In this document: one piece after another, positions 35,651-44,790 of the stretch | Position numbering within the stretch: position 1 is the first letter of the stretch | Layout of the letters: every line of letters begins with the position of its first letter | NCBI GenBank assembly: GCA_001544655.2 | Contig: FCOD02000002.1 | Coordinates: 124,001-188,000 of the forward strand | Direction: 5' to 3' | Length of the DNA stretch: 64,000 nt | From: Caballeronia turbans | GTDB taxonomy: Bacteria > Pseudomonadota > Gammaproteobacteria > Burkholderiales > Burkholderiaceae | Translations under genes and position numbers: made by a program | The notes under the pieces: generated by a model | Seen by the model: the letters and a program-made list of their open reading frames with translations, nothing else | Databases searched by the model: none | Told to the model about the DNA's origin: nothing

Positions 35651-37585
35651 GTGAGCAACGACTCCAACCGACCCGATGGCGCATCGAGCGCCTCGCCTTC
35701 ACGAACCGGAACCGGCATCTTCGCCGCGCTGTTCCGGCTCGTCCGCGCGCGCCTCGGGGGTGGCCAGCCCGCACCGTGCCGCCTTGCCGTCGATGGACTG
35801 CCCGACGATCTCGCGACGCTCGCGCCGGGTGCGCTTTATACGGTGCATGTCGCGCCGCGCTCGCCGGAATGCGATGCGCTCGTCTGGGCCAGCGCGCGCG
35901 CAGCGCACACGCGCCACGTGACGGTCGTGCTCGCGCGCGAACGCGCGCAGGCCGCCGCCCGGTTGCGCGAACTCGGCTTCTCCGGCGAGCCCGCGCCGGG
36001 ATGGCCACGCCGCCTGAACGTGCTCGCGATGCCGGATGACACATCCGGCGAAACGCCCGGACGCGACGGCGAAGGTGCGCCGCCGCTTGCGCTCGCGCGC
36101 CTGTTCGGCGCGCTGCGCGCGCTCAAACGCTTCGGCCTGCGCTCGAATGCGCTCTATCTGGTCGAAGGCGCCGAGCGCTGGTTCACCTGGCGCGACTCCG
36201 ATGCGCTGGCGCGCGAAGGACGGCTGCTGGCGAACTGGTGCGCGGCGCGCGGCATCACGATGGTGCTGCTGCTCGGCCCGCACGCCGGCGCGAGCGATGC
36301 CGATACCGACACCGGCGAACATCAGGACCCGGACGATGCCGCCGGTTCGACCGGACGCAGCGCCCTCAACGGCGCGTGCGCGGGCGCGGCTCGCGTGCGG
36401 CGCACGCACGGCGAGCTGCTCTGGCAAGTCGACTTCTGGCGCACCGGCCGGGCGCTCGTGACCGGCGACATGCATGCGCTGCGCTTCACCGAAGACGGCC
36501 GCCTGAGCGTCGCGTCGCCCGAGCAGCAGGGCGAGGCGAGTCATGCGACGCTCATCGCGCGCGACGAGCAGCGCGTGGTCGTGAGCCGCGATGTGGTCGG
36601 CGAGGAGCCCTGGGTCCCGCGCGAGTGGGACGTGCTCGACGGCCACGACGCCGTGCTCGCTGCCTGCGCGGGCGCGCGCGCTGCGACGGTCGTGCTGGCG
36701 CATCGGGACGGCGCGCAACTCGAGGCGCTGTGTGCGGCCGTGCATACGCTCAGGCACACGTGCGGCCGGGCGCTGAAGATCGCGGTGGTCGAGCGCGGCG
36801 AAGTGCTTCGGCATCAGTACGAGTTGTTGATGCTGAGCCTCGGCGCGAACCTCGTGGTCGCGCGCGACGTGCCGTTCTCGCGCATCGAATCGCTGCTCCA
36901 GTCGCTGCAAGGACAGCTCTATACGCGTCCGCTGGTTTCCGACTACCGCACGGCGCTTGCCGCGTCGCTTGCCGACACGGCGACCGGTTATCTGAACGTC
37001 AGCGCGTTCTGCGCGCACGTGGAAGGCGCTGTCGCTCGTGGCGCAGTGCTGCGGTTGCCGCACGTGCTCGTCAGACTGACGCTGCCGGCCACGCTCGCAC
37101 ATGTCGACGCGCTTGCCCAGTGCAAGCCGCGCCGTGCGGGCGATGTGTTTACCGCCGATGCCGCGCATCTGTACGTGTTCCTGTTCGCGTGCCGTCTCGC
37201 CGACGCCAACGCCGCGCTCGCGCGCATCTTCGGCGGCCCCGTGACGCGCATCGCGACCGACATCGCGTACCTGTCGAACGAAGGCATCGCGGCCGAACTG
37301 AAGGCGCTCGAAGCGTCCAGCCGGCGTGTGCCCGCCGCCGATTACAGCGATCTCTTCCGGACGGCCGCGGCCGTCGCGCCGGACGCGCACGCCGTGCCCG
37401 CGTCGCAAACGCAGACGCGAAGCGAGGACGAGCCGGAAACGGTACGTCGCGCGCGCGAGGCACTGCGTGCACTCGAAGAGGCGCTCCAGACCGAGGCATC
37501 GAAAGCCACGCAGGGCGACGCGCGTGCACCGGCCACACGCCGCGCGGTCCCCGCGCGCATGCCGCTCGCCGCGTCGAAGAACTGA
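35651..37585 (+). CDS. bcsE: Cellulose biosynthesis c-di-GMP-binding protein BcsE
   Basis: A 644-residue BcsE. The C-terminal half contains the GIL-domain framework (CGRALKIAVVERGEVLRHQY, LGANLVVARDVPFSRIESLL, QGQLYTRPLVSDYR) followed by a GGDEF-like remnant, as in E. coli BcsE. N-terminal REC-like and P-loop-like parts are divergent (LARLFGALRALKRFGLRSNA). It stimulates cellulose output by binding c-di-GMP. The start is GTG 35651 after AGGAACGG. The N-terminal ~25 residues are low complexity. It lies 75 bp after bcsC and ends 13 bp before bcsF. Confidence 0.87.
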   Translation: MSNDSNRPDGASSASPSRTGTGIFAALFRLVRARLGGGQPAPCRLAVDGLPDDLATLAPGALYTVHVAPRSPECDALVWASARAAHTRHVTVVLARERAQAAARLRELGFSGEPAPGWPRRLNVLAMPDDTSGETPGRDGEGAPPLALARLFGALRALKRFGLRSNALYLVEGAERWFTWRDSDALAREGRLLANWCAARGITMVLLLGPHAGASDADTDTGEHQDPDDAAGSTGRSALNGACAGAARVRRTHGELLWQVDFWRTGRALVTGDMHALRFTEDGRLSVASPEQQGEASHATLIARDEQRVVVSRDVVGEEPWVPREWDVLDGHDAVLAACAGARAATVVLAHRDGAQLEALCAAVHTLRHTCGRALKIAVVERGEVLRHQYELLMLSLGANLVVARDVPFSRIESLLQSLQGQLYTRPLVSDYRTALAASLADTATGYLNVSAFCAHVEGAVARGAVLRLPHVLVRLTLPATLAHVDALAQCKPRRAGDVFTADAAHLYVFLFACRLADANAALARIFGGPVTRIATDIAYLSNEGIAAELKALEASSRRVPAADYSDLFRTAAAVAPDAHAVPASQTQTRSEDEPETVRRAREALRALEEALQTEASKATQGDARAPATRRAVPARMPLAASKN

Positions 37586-37598
37586 ACCGGACCCCATC

Positions 37599-37820
37599 AT
37601 GGACATTCTGCTGATTTCCGTTCTGCTCGGCGCGCTGGCCGGCGTGCCGGCATGGATCGTATGGCAGCGCGGCAGCGTGCGCCACGGCATGGCCGCCGTG
37701 CGCCGTTTCGATCCGCGCGACGCGGTGCCCTGCCGAATCGAAGCCGTCGCGCTCGACGCGCGGCTCGTGCCGGACGCGGATGCGCCGCCCGTCGCCGATA
37801 GCGCCGAGGCCCGCTCATGA
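37599..37820 (+). CDS. bcsF: Small membrane protein BcsF-like
   Basis: A 73-residue protein with one N-terminal transmembrane segment (DILLISVLLGALAGVPAWIV) and a basic to acidic cytoplasmic tail (RRFDPRDAVPCRIEAVALDA). Size, single helix and position between bcsE and bcsQ match BcsF, which recruits BcsE/BcsG in enterobacteria. Sequence similarity alone is weak. The stop overlaps the bcsQ ATG (ATGA at 37817-37820). Confidence 0.7.
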   Translation: MDILLISVLLGALAGVPAWIVWQRGSVRHGMAAVRRFDPRDAVPCRIEAVALDARLVPDADAPPVADSAEARS

Positions 37821-38581
37821 AAACCATCGCCTTGATTTCGACGACCGGCGGCGCGGGCCGCACCATGCTCACGGCCTCGCTCGCCGTGCTGCTCGCGCGC
37901 CTCGGACGCGAAGTGGTCGCGCTCGACTTCGATCCGCAGAACATGCTCGGGGCCTGGCTCGGCCTCGACTCGCTCGCGGGAGAAGGCATCTCACGGGCGC
38001 TGACGGACGCCTCGCACGCCTGGCATGAGCGCACCTGGCGCAACGACGAAGGCGTGCTCTTCGTGCCGCATGGACAGCTCACGCTCGACGAAGCCGCCGC
38101 GAGCGCCGCGCGTCTCGCCGCGGACCCGCAATGGCTCGCGCGCGCGACCGGCGAGATCGGGCTCGCGGACACGGGCATCGTATTGATCGACACGCCGCGC
38201 TATCCGTCGCCGCATGCCGATCACGCCGCGCGCGCCGCCGATCTCGTGCTGTGCATCTGTGCGCCCGAGCCGGCCGCGTGCGCAACGCTCGTTGCGCACC
38301 TTGCCGCGCTGCGCGAGTCGTGCGCCGATGTGCAGCTCGTCGTCAACCGGCTGAATCCGGCGCGCGAAATGCAGCGTGACGTCCTCGCGATGCTGCGCGT
38401 CGCGGCCGGCGCGCCCGTCGCGCAGCGCATCCATCTGGACGCGGCGATGCCTGAATCTTTTGCACGCGGCGGCTGGCTTTTCGACGAAGCGCCGCATTCG
38501 CAGGCATCGCACGATCTGCACGGACTCGCGCAGCACGTCGATGCCTGGCTGCCCGCGCTGACCGCAAGCGAGCCGTCATGA
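37817..38581 (+). CDS. bcsQ: Cellulose biosynthesis ATPase-like protein BcsQ
   Basis: A 254-residue MinD/ParA-family protein required in enterobacteria for polar localisation and activity of the synthase. The N-terminal P-loop reads STTGGAGRTMLTASLAVLLA: the deviant-Walker signature Lys is replaced by Thr and the P-loop Lys by Arg. BcsQ proteins are commonly poor at this motif (E. coli reads RGGVGTT), so nucleotide binding may be altered but the family assignment holds. VVALDFDPQNMLGAWLGL and VLIDTPRYPSPHADHAARAA follow. It overlaps both neighbours by 4 bp. Confidence 0.88.
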   Translation: MKTIALISTTGGAGRTMLTASLAVLLARLGREVVALDFDPQNMLGAWLGLDSLAGEGISRALTDASHAWHERTWRNDEGVLFVPHGQLTLDEAAASAARLAADPQWLARATGEIGLADTGIVLIDTPRYPSPHADHAARAADLVLCICAPEPAACATLVAHLAALRESCADVQLVVNRLNPAREMQRDVLAMLRVAAGAPVAQRIHLDAAMPESFARGGWLFDEAPHSQASHDLHGLAQHVDAWLPALTASEPS

Positions 38582-41268
38582 CGCGCGGGGACCGGCGTCA
38601 GGAAAGCGCGGGCCTGCGCGAGCGCATCATCGGCTGGATGGCGCGCGGTCTCGGTCTTGCCGGCGAGCGTTCGCTGCTCCACTGGTGCCTGCGGCTGTTC
38701 TTCAAGCCTCCTCGCGCGGGCCGGCGCGACATCGCCCGCGAGCTGCTGCGGCGGGTCGCCCGGTGCGGCATCGTCGGCTGGATCGCGCGCGGCCTCGGCC
38801 TGCCCGACGAACGCTCGCCGCTCGACTGGTGCGTGCGCCTCTTCTTCAAGCCGCCGCGCGCGGGCCGGCGCGACCTTCCTCGCGTGCTGCTGCGTGCGTT
38901 CGTGTTGCGCTGGGCGGCGCAGTGGGGCGTCATCGACGTGCGCCGTCCACGCGAATGGCTGCTGCGCGCGCTCGTGCGGCCGCCGCGCGCCCGCGCCCGC
39001 ACGCTGTCGATGGTCGAGCGCGTGCGCGCCGCGCTGGACCGCATCGAGCGCATTCTGTCGCCGGGGGTCTATGCGTTCGTGTGGATCAGCCGGCGCGCCG
39101 GCGCGCTGCTCGACGCGCTGCCTTGGGCGCGCTGGGGCGACGAACTCGAAGGCGGCGCGAAGCGCGTCGGCCGCGCACGTGTCGTGCTGCCGGCGGTGGT
39201 CGCGGCGGGCGCGCTGCTCTGGACCGTGGTCGGCACATCGCCGCTCGCCGCAGGCGGCCAGTTCGTGTTCTTCGCCGTGCTGACCGGAATCGCGCTGATG
39301 ATCCGCCGCCTGCCGGGCCGCATGCCGGTGCTGATTCTCGCCTCGCTCGCGCTGCTCGTGATGGTGCGCTACGTCTGGTGGCGCACCACGCAGACGCTCG
39401 ACTTCCGCACGCCGGGAGAGGCCATCGTCGGCTATGCGCTGTTCGGCGCGGAAGCCTATACGTGGATGGTCATGCTGTTCGGCTTCGTCCAGACCGCGTG
39501 GCCGCTGGCGCGTGCCGTCTCGCCCCTGCCCGACGACCCCGCCGACTGGCCGAGCGTCGATGTCTACATTCCGACCTACAACGAGCCGCTTTCCGTCGTG
39601 AAGCCGACGCTGTTCGCCGCGCAGGGCATCGACTGGCCCGCGGACAAGCTGCGCATCTACCTGCTCGACGACGGCCATCGCCCCGAGTTCGAGGCGCTCG
39701 CGCGCGAGGCGGGCATCGGCTACGTGACGCGCGACGACAACCAGCATGCCAAGGCGGGCAACATCAACCGCGCGCTCGCGAAGACCCAGGGCGAGTACAT
39801 CGCGATCTTCGACTGCGATCACGTGCCGACGCGCTCCTTCCTGCAGGCGACGATGGGCACCTTCTTCGCCGATCCGAAATGCGCGCTCGTGCAGACGCCG
39901 CATCACTTCTTCTCGCCCGACCCGTTCGAGCGCAACCTGAGCACGTTCCGCCGCGTGCCGAACGAAGGCAACCTGTTCTACGGGCTCGTGCAGGCCGGCA
40001 ACGACCTGTGGAACGCGACTTTCTTCTGCGGCTCCTGCGCGGTCATCAAGCGCGCGCCGCTGGAAGAGGTGGGCGGCATCGCCGTGGAGACCGTGACCGA
40101 GGACGCGCATACGGCCCTCAAGCTGCACCGGCGCGGCTACACCACCGCGTATCTGCCCACCGTGCAGGCCGCGGGCCTCGCCACCGAGAGCCTCGCGAGC
40201 CACATCAAGCAGCGCACGCGCTGGGCGCGCGGCATGGCGCAGATCTTCCGCATCGACAATCCGTTTCTCGGCCGCGGGCTCGGCTTCTTCCAGCGCCTTT
40301 GCTACGGCAACGCGATGCTGCACTTTTTCTATGGCATCCCGCGTCTCGTCTTCCTGACGATGCCGATGTGGTACCTCTTCTTCGGGATGTACTTCATCAA
40401 CGCGGCCGCGACGACCATCGCGAGCTTCGTGCTGCCGTATATCGTCATCGCGAATATTGCGAACTCGCGCATGCAGGGGAAGTTCCGTCATTCGTTCTGG
40501 GCGGAGGTGTACGAGTCCGTGCTCGCGTGGTACATCGCGCTGCCCACCACGATCGCGTTCTTCAGCCCGAAGCACGGCAAGTTCAACGTGACCGACAAGG
40601 GCGGGCGCATCGACGAGACCTACATCGACTGGGCGATGAGCAAGCCCTATCTCGTGCTGCTCGGCGTGAACGCGCTCGCGATGGCGTTCGGTCTGCTACG
40701 CCTCGTGTCGGGCGCGGGCGACGAAGGCCCCACGATCCTGATGAACGTGTTCTGGACCATCTACAACCTGGCGATGCTCGGCGCGGCGGTGAGCGTCGCG
40801 CGGGAGGCGAAGCAGGTGCGCGTCACGCACCGCATCGCCATGCGCATGCCGGCGACGCTGGTGTTCCCGGACGGCAGCACGCTCGCGTGCAGCACGAGCG
40901 ACTACTCGACCGGCGGTCTCGGCCTCGTCGTCGATGCGGACCTGCCGCTGCAGCCGGGCGACACGCTCGGCGTGGTCGTGAGCCGGGGTGAGCGGCAGTT
41001 CCACTTTCCGGTGCGCGTGACGCGCAGCGCAGGCTCGCATCTCGGCGTGCGCTTCGACGCGCTGAGCCTCGAGGACGAACGGCGCCTCGTGCAATGTACG
41101 TTCGGGCGCGCCGACGCGTGGCTCGACTGGGACGAGCGCACCGACGAGGACGCACCGCTCAAGGGGCTCAAGGAAGTGCTGCTGATGGGAGTCGAAGGCT
41201 ACGTTCGGCTGTTCGAAGGCGCGCGTCGCGCGCTCGCGGCAAGACTCGCGCCGGAACGCGCGCCATAA
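38578..41268 (+). CDS. bcsA: Cellulose synthase catalytic subunit BcsA (UDP-forming, PilZ)
   Basis: An 896-residue family 2 glycosyltransferase that polymerises UDP-glucose and threads the chain through its membrane channel. Catalytic motifs: DDG at D364-G366, D412-C-D414, TED at 507-509 (D509 is the base), and QRTRW at 545-549. Transmembrane helices lie before and after the GT domain. A C-terminal PilZ domain has R748-x3-R752 and D775-x-S777-x2-G780, so c-di-GMP should relieve autoinhibition. The first ~150 residues hold a tandem duplication of a ~48-residue Trp/Pro/Arg-rich module, with a partial third copy, far longer than minimal BcsA. It overlaps bcsQ by 4 bp. Confidence 0.95.
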   Translation: MTRGDRRQESAGLRERIIGWMARGLGLAGERSLLHWCLRLFFKPPRAGRRDIARELLRRVARCGIVGWIARGLGLPDERSPLDWCVRLFFKPPRAGRRDLPRVLLRAFVLRWAAQWGVIDVRRPREWLLRALVRPPRARARTLSMVERVRAALDRIERILSPGVYAFVWISRRAGALLDALPWARWGDELEGGAKRVGRARVVLPAVVAAGALLWTVVGTSPLAAGGQFVFFAVLTGIALMIRRLPGRMPVLILASLALLVMVRYVWWRTTQTLDFRTPGEAIVGYALFGAEAYTWMVMLFGFVQTAWPLARAVSPLPDDPADWPSVDVYIPTYNEPLSVVKPTLFAAQGIDWPADKLRIYLLDDGHRPEFEALAREAGIGYVTRDDNQHAKAGNINRALAKTQGEYIAIFDCDHVPTRSFLQATMGTFFADPKCALVQTPHHFFSPDPFERNLSTFRRVPNEGNLFYGLVQAGNDLWNATFFCGSCAVIKRAPLEEVGGIAVETVTEDAHTALKLHRRGYTTAYLPTVQAAGLATESLASHIKQRTRWARGMAQIFRIDNPFLGRGLGFFQRLCYGNAMLHFFYGIPRLVFLTMPMWYLFFGMYFINAAATTIASFVLPYIVIANIANSRMQGKFRHSFWAEVYESVLAWYIALPTTIAFFSPKHGKFNVTDKGGRIDETYIDWAMSKPYLVLLGVNALAMAFGLLRLVSGAGDEGPTILMNVFWTIYNLAMLGAAVSVAREAKQVRVTHRIAMRMPATLVFPDGSTLACSTSDYSTGGLGLVVDADLPLQPGDTLGVVVSRGERQFHFPVRVTRSAGSHLGVRFDALSLEDERRLVQCTFGRADAWLDWDERTDEDAPLKGLKEVLLMGVEGYVRLFEGARRALAARLAPERAP
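38626..38901 (+). repeat. In-frame tandem duplication in the bcsA 5' end
   Basis: Two 44-residue units of period 48 (residues 17-60 and 65-108) share GW-ARGLGL, ERS-L-WC-RLFFKPPRAGRRD. A shorter third relative follows at residues 126-143 (EWLLRALVRPPRARARTL). The DNA of units one and two is also alike (38626-38757 and 38770-38901). The units precede the first membrane helix. Confidence 0.9.
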
Positions 41269-41325
41269 AGATTCGGCCGTTCGTGCCGAAGAACAGCTGC
41301 GAACAAACGCATAGAAAATTCGACG

Positions 41326-42891
41326 ATGACGTTCTGGAACCTGTATTTCATCATCAAGCTGGCATTGTTTTCGACGGGCCACCTGAAGCCGCTGTGGTTT
41401 GCGAACATCGGCTTTGCGGTCGCGCTCGCGGCAAGCTCGCCGGTGCGCTCGCGTGCGATGCGCGCGTTGCGGCTCGTCGCGGGCCTCGCCATCGGCCTGC
41501 CGCTCATGTACCGCGAGGCAAACGTGCCGCCGTTCGCGCGCGTGATCGAGGAGTTCGGGAACCTCGGCACCTTCAGCTTCGGTTACTGGATGGAACTGCT
41601 GCCGCGCTTTCTGCCGCCGATGGTGCTCGGCGTCGGGCTGTGCGTCTTCGTCGCGTACCTGATCGTCAACCGCTGGCTGCGCGTCGCGACCTTCGTGATG
41701 ATCGCGCTCGTCGTGCTGCCCATGTGGCAAGGGGCGAACGCCGTGCTCGCGCGCATGCAGGCGAATCCGCAAGGCGCGGCGGCCGTCGCGGCCGCACAGG
41801 CGAACGGTCAGCCCGCGGGCCCGGCCGACTACGAGGCGACGCTCGCCGCGTTCCGCAAGACGGAGGCGCCGCGCCAGGTGGCGTTCGGCCATCTCGCCGC
41901 CGATCCCCAGTCGCAATTCGACGTGATCGTGCTGCACATCTGCTCGCTCTCGTGGGATGACCTCGATGTCGCGAAGACGCGCAATCATCCGATGCTGTCG
42001 CACTTCGACTATCTGTTCACCGACTTCAGCACGGCGGCGAGCTACAGCGGCCCGGCGGCAATCCGCGTGCTGCGCGCGTCGTGCGGCCAGCAAGCGCACG
42101 CGGACCTGTACAAGGACACGCCCGCGCAATGCCATCTGATGGCGGATCTCGCGCAAGCGGGCTTCACGCCGCAGGTCGCGTTCAATCACGACGGCCACTT
42201 CGACAACTTCACGCAGGTCGTGAAGGACAACCTCGGCGTGCCCAACGTGCCGTTCATCTCGAATACGTCGGTGCCGGTCGCGATGCACGCGTTCGACGGC
42301 TCTCCGATCATGGACGATTACGGGACGCTCGCCCACTGGTATGCGCAGCGCGCGCAGGTGCCGGGGCCGGTCGCGCTGTACTACAACACGATCAGCCTGC
42401 ACGACGGTAACCGCCTGCCCGACAGCAAGCTGTCGAGCCTGGATTCCTATCCGATTCGCGTGAACAAGCTGATGAGCGACTTCGACCGTTTCGCGGATCT
42501 CGTCAGCCAATCGGGCCGGCGCGCGGTGATCGTCTTCGTGCCGGAGCATGGCGCGGCGCTGCGTGGCGACAATAACCAGGTCGCGGGCCTGCGCGAGATT
42601 CCGACGCCGAGCGTCGTGCACGGGCCGGTCGGCGTGCGTCTCGTGGGCTTTAACGGCGATCACGGACCGACGACGGTCATCGATCAGCCGACGAGCTTCC
42701 TCGCGGTGGCGCAACTGCTGTCGAACCTCGTGTCGAACAGCCCGTTCAAGCCCGGCGTGACGCTGTCGCAATACGCGGCCAGTCTGCCGCAGACGCAGAT
42801 GATCGGCGAGAACGAAGGGACCGTCGTGATGAAAACGGCGGCGGGCTATGTCGTGAAGACGCCGGACGGCGTATGGGTGGAGCAGAAATGA
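41326..42891 (+). CDS. bcsG: Cellulose phosphoethanolamine transferase BcsG
   Basis: A 521-residue inner-membrane enzyme with five N-terminal transmembrane helices (starting FWNLYFIIKLALF) and a periplasmic alkaline-phosphatase-fold domain. AASYSGPAAIRVLRASCGQ contains the nucleophile (S239 or S241). C206 in HICSLSWDDLD and E407-H408 in VPEHGAALRG match the zinc ligands described for E. coli BcsG. It transfers phosphoethanolamine from lipid to glucose units of the nascent cellulose. It lies 57 bp after bcsA and overlaps the next small gene by 4 bp. Confidence 0.92.
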   Translation: MTFWNLYFIIKLALFSTGHLKPLWFANIGFAVALAASSPVRSRAMRALRLVAGLAIGLPLMYREANVPPFARVIEEFGNLGTFSFGYWMELLPRFLPPMVLGVGLCVFVAYLIVNRWLRVATFVMIALVVLPMWQGANAVLARMQANPQGAAAVAAAQANGQPAGPADYEATLAAFRKTEAPRQVAFGHLAADPQSQFDVIVLHICSLSWDDLDVAKTRNHPMLSHFDYLFTDFSTAASYSGPAAIRVLRASCGQQAHADLYKDTPAQCHLMADLAQAGFTPQVAFNHDGHFDNFTQVVKDNLGVPNVPFISNTSVPVAMHAFDGSPIMDDYGTLAHWYAQRAQVPGPVALYYNTISLHDGNRLPDSKLSSLDSYPIRVNKLMSDFDRFADLVSQSGRRAVIVFVPEHGAALRGDNNQVAGLREIPTPSVVHGPVGVRLVGFNGDHGPTTVIDQPTSFLAVAQLLSNLVSNSPFKPGVTLSQYAASLPQTQMIGENEGTVVMKTAAGYVVKTPDGVWVEQK

Positions 42892-43160
42892 GCGCGGAGA
42901 CCGGCACGCTCGACGCTCAGGCGCAGGCGCGCGGCGTGCATGACGTCGCGGCGCTCGCCAGGAAAGTGAGCGGGTTCGATGCCGGGCGCTATTTCGATGC
43001 GCAGGCGCAGAATGAATATCACGGCGCGCTCGAGCGCTGGCCCGTGCTTGCGCGGCTCATGGGGCTCGCGCCGCCGTCCGCGGCGCAGAAAGCGCTTGCC
43101 CCGCGCGAAGAAGGTACGGCGCGAACACCCGTCCCTTACGCTTCCGAAGCCTGCCCTTGA
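42888..43160 (+). CDS. Small cellulose-locus protein, BcsR/BcsP-like
   Basis: A 90-residue soluble protein. The segment AGRYFDAQAQNEYHGALERW plus PVLARLMGL resembles the C-terminal half of E. coli BcsR (a YADI...AALKRWPLLAEF pattern), which pairs with BcsQ. The tail PREEGTARTPVPYASEACP is poorly ordered. ATG 42888 overlaps the bcsG stop (ATGA). It is the last gene of the locus. In enterobacteria bcsR precedes bcsQ, so the position is unusual. Confidence 0.7.
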   Translation: MSAETGTLDAQAQARGVHDVAALARKVSGFDAGRYFDAQAQNEYHGALERWPVLARLMGLAPPSAAQKALAPREEGTARTPVPYASEACP

Positions 43161-43258
43161 CGGGAACGAGCGACCCGGCAGGGATGAGTCGAACACTGTC
43201 CGACGCATGGAACCGGCCTGCGAATTCGGAGAGTCTTTATTCATGCCATCGGCGGCCG

Positions 43259-44041
43259 TCACCGATCCTCGGGGATGACCTGCCAAAGCGGATCGGGCGA
43301 CACGGCTATCGCGCCCAAGAACGGGCGGTCGTGCGACAGGATCAGCAACACGGTCGTGGCGAGGCTCGCGCAGAACAGGCCGATCGCGAGGGCGGACGTC
43401 AGGCGGTTTTCGCAATGAATCAGGGCGATCGCGAACACGAGGCAGGCGGCGAGAAAACTCAGGCATAGCCACTTGACGCCGCTGACTTCGGAGCGGCTCA
43501 CCAGAATGCGCTGGCGACGAGCTTCGAGCGCCTGTTCGAGCGACACCGCCACCTGGCGCTGCGCGGTCTGCTGTCCGGGCGTGTTCGCCGGCAGCGAGAG
43601 CGTGAACTGCAGCGCCTTGTTCAGTGTGGGCGGGCTGATCTTCAGCGTGGCGGCGCCTTGCGCCATCGACGTCCATTCGATCGTGGCCGTGTACTCGATG
43701 TATTCGCGGATCAGCGATCGCAGTCGCATCTGCGCGTCTTCCGGGAAAACGGCGGACAGGACGACCACGGAGCGAAGCGCGCCGGCTTCCGTGTCGACGG
43801 CGGCGTTGGCCTGCGCCGTATCGTTCCAGACTTGCGCGGCGGTAAAGGCGATGAGCAGGCCGAAGATGACGCCGATCGGAGAAAGCAGGCCGGGCGAAAG
43901 CGCGGTGAACGACCGCCGGTGCCCACTCGCGGCGAGCCGGCGGCCCACGAAGTGGATGCCCGCTCCCACGATGCCGACCGCGCCGAAAACGACGACGGTC
44001 ATTTGCCATAAGGGAAGGCTATGCAACCAGGTGCTCGTCAT
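43259..44041 (-). CDS. DUF4239 (bestrophin-like) membrane protein
   Basis: A 260-residue protein of the DUF4239 family. Two N-terminal helices (MTVVVFGAVGIVGAGIHFVG; IGVIFGLLIAFTAAQVW) and two C-terminal helices (WLCLSFLAACLVFAIALIHC; LAIGLFCASLATTVLLI) flank a ~115-residue soluble, helical domain. The motif FTAAQVWNDTAQANAAVDTE is characteristic. The function is unknown in detail; distant similarity to bestrophin anion channels has been noted. ATG 44041 begins the conserved part. It is convergent with the bcs operon with ~100 bp between, and probably not part of it. Confidence 0.8.
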   Translation of the reverse strand: MTSTWLHSLPLWQMTVVVFGAVGIVGAGIHFVGRRLAASGHRRSFTALSPGLLSPIGVIFGLLIAFTAAQVWNDTAQANAAVDTEAGALRSVVVLSAVFPEDAQMRLRSLIREYIEYTATIEWTSMAQGAATLKISPPTLNKALQFTLSLPANTPGQQTAQRQVAVSLEQALEARRQRILVSRSEVSGVKWLCLSFLAACLVFAIALIHCENRLTSALAIGLFCASLATTVLLILSHDRPFLGAIAVSPDPLWQVIPEDR

Positions 44042-44163
44042 CGGGCGCGCTCCGCGGACACACGACGAATGGACGCAGACCTCACGGCGTCCCGGCCAAA
44101 CAGAAAGCACATTTAATCACAAGCGGGGCCGGCTCGACGCCCGCGCGGCCGACGGCCCGTGCG

Positions 44164-44790
44164 TCACTCGGCGTCTTCGAACGTGCCCGTGCGCACCTCG
44201 CCGTCGCGGACATAGCGGGTGATGAGCACACCGCCGGGCGTCTGCGTCGAATGCGCCAGCGTGAACGCGGACACGTGGGCGTCGTCGCCGAACATGCGCT
44301 TGCCGCGTCCCAGCATGACGGGATAGATCAGAAGACAAAGGTGGTCCACGAGGCCGGCCGCGAGCAGTTGACGCACCATGTCGCCGCTACCGAAGGTCAG
44401 CAGGTCGGGGCCGTCCTGTCGTTTGAGCGCGCGGACCGCGTCGGCGAGATCGCCTTGCAGCGCGCGACTGTTCTCCCAGTCGAGATCGTCGGGCCGATGC
44501 GTGGCGACGTGCTTCGCGACACGGTTGAGCACCTCGGCAATGGTGCGGCTCTTCGAATCGGCCGGGACGTGCGGCCAGTACGACGCGAAGATGTCGTACG
44601 TGCAACGTCCGAGCAGCAGGTCGAACGGCTGCGCGAGCAGGCTCTGCACGTGCTCGCCGATGGCTTCGTCGGCGTAGGGCACGATCCAGCCGCCGAGACG
44701 GAACTCGCCGCTCGGATCTTCTGTCGGGCCGCCGGGGGCCTGAGTCACGCCATCCAGGCTGATGAAAGCGGAAACGATGAGCTTGCGCAT
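44164..44790 (-). CDS. Dihydrofolate reductase/RibD C-terminal family protein
   Basis: A 208-residue protein of the RibD_C/DHFR fold. KLIVSAFISLDGVTQAPGGP opens the domain, LLLGRCTYDIFASYWPHVP is the helix-loop signature, and DLLTFGSGDMVRQLLAAGLV plus LIYPVMLGRGKRMFGD close it. These stand-alone proteins (YyaP/YwjB type) have no firmly known substrate, though NADPH binding is likely. ATG 44790 is preceded by GGAGAACG. It is flanked by unrelated genes. Confidence 0.88.
   Translation of the reverse strand: MRKLIVSAFISLDGVTQAPGGPTEDPSGEFRLGGWIVPYADEAIGEHVQSLLAQPFDLLLGRCTYDIFASYWPHVPADSKSRTIAEVLNRVAKHVATHRPDDLDWENSRALQGDLADAVRALKRQDGPDLLTFGSGDMVRQLLAAGLVDHLCLLIYPVMLGRGKRMFGDDAHVSAFTLAHSTQTPGGVLITRYVRDGEVRTGTFEDAE

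Noticed and set aside
32547-36044. A 1165-codon - strand open frame under bcsC and bcsE
   Set aside because: Low-complexity Arg/Ala/Glu translation, antisense to convincing TPR/barrel and BcsE sequence.
38221-42771. Very long - strand open frames (784 and 691 codons) under bcsA and bcsG
   Set aside because: Shadow frames of GC-rich genes: His/Arg/Ala composition, no start signals, no domains.
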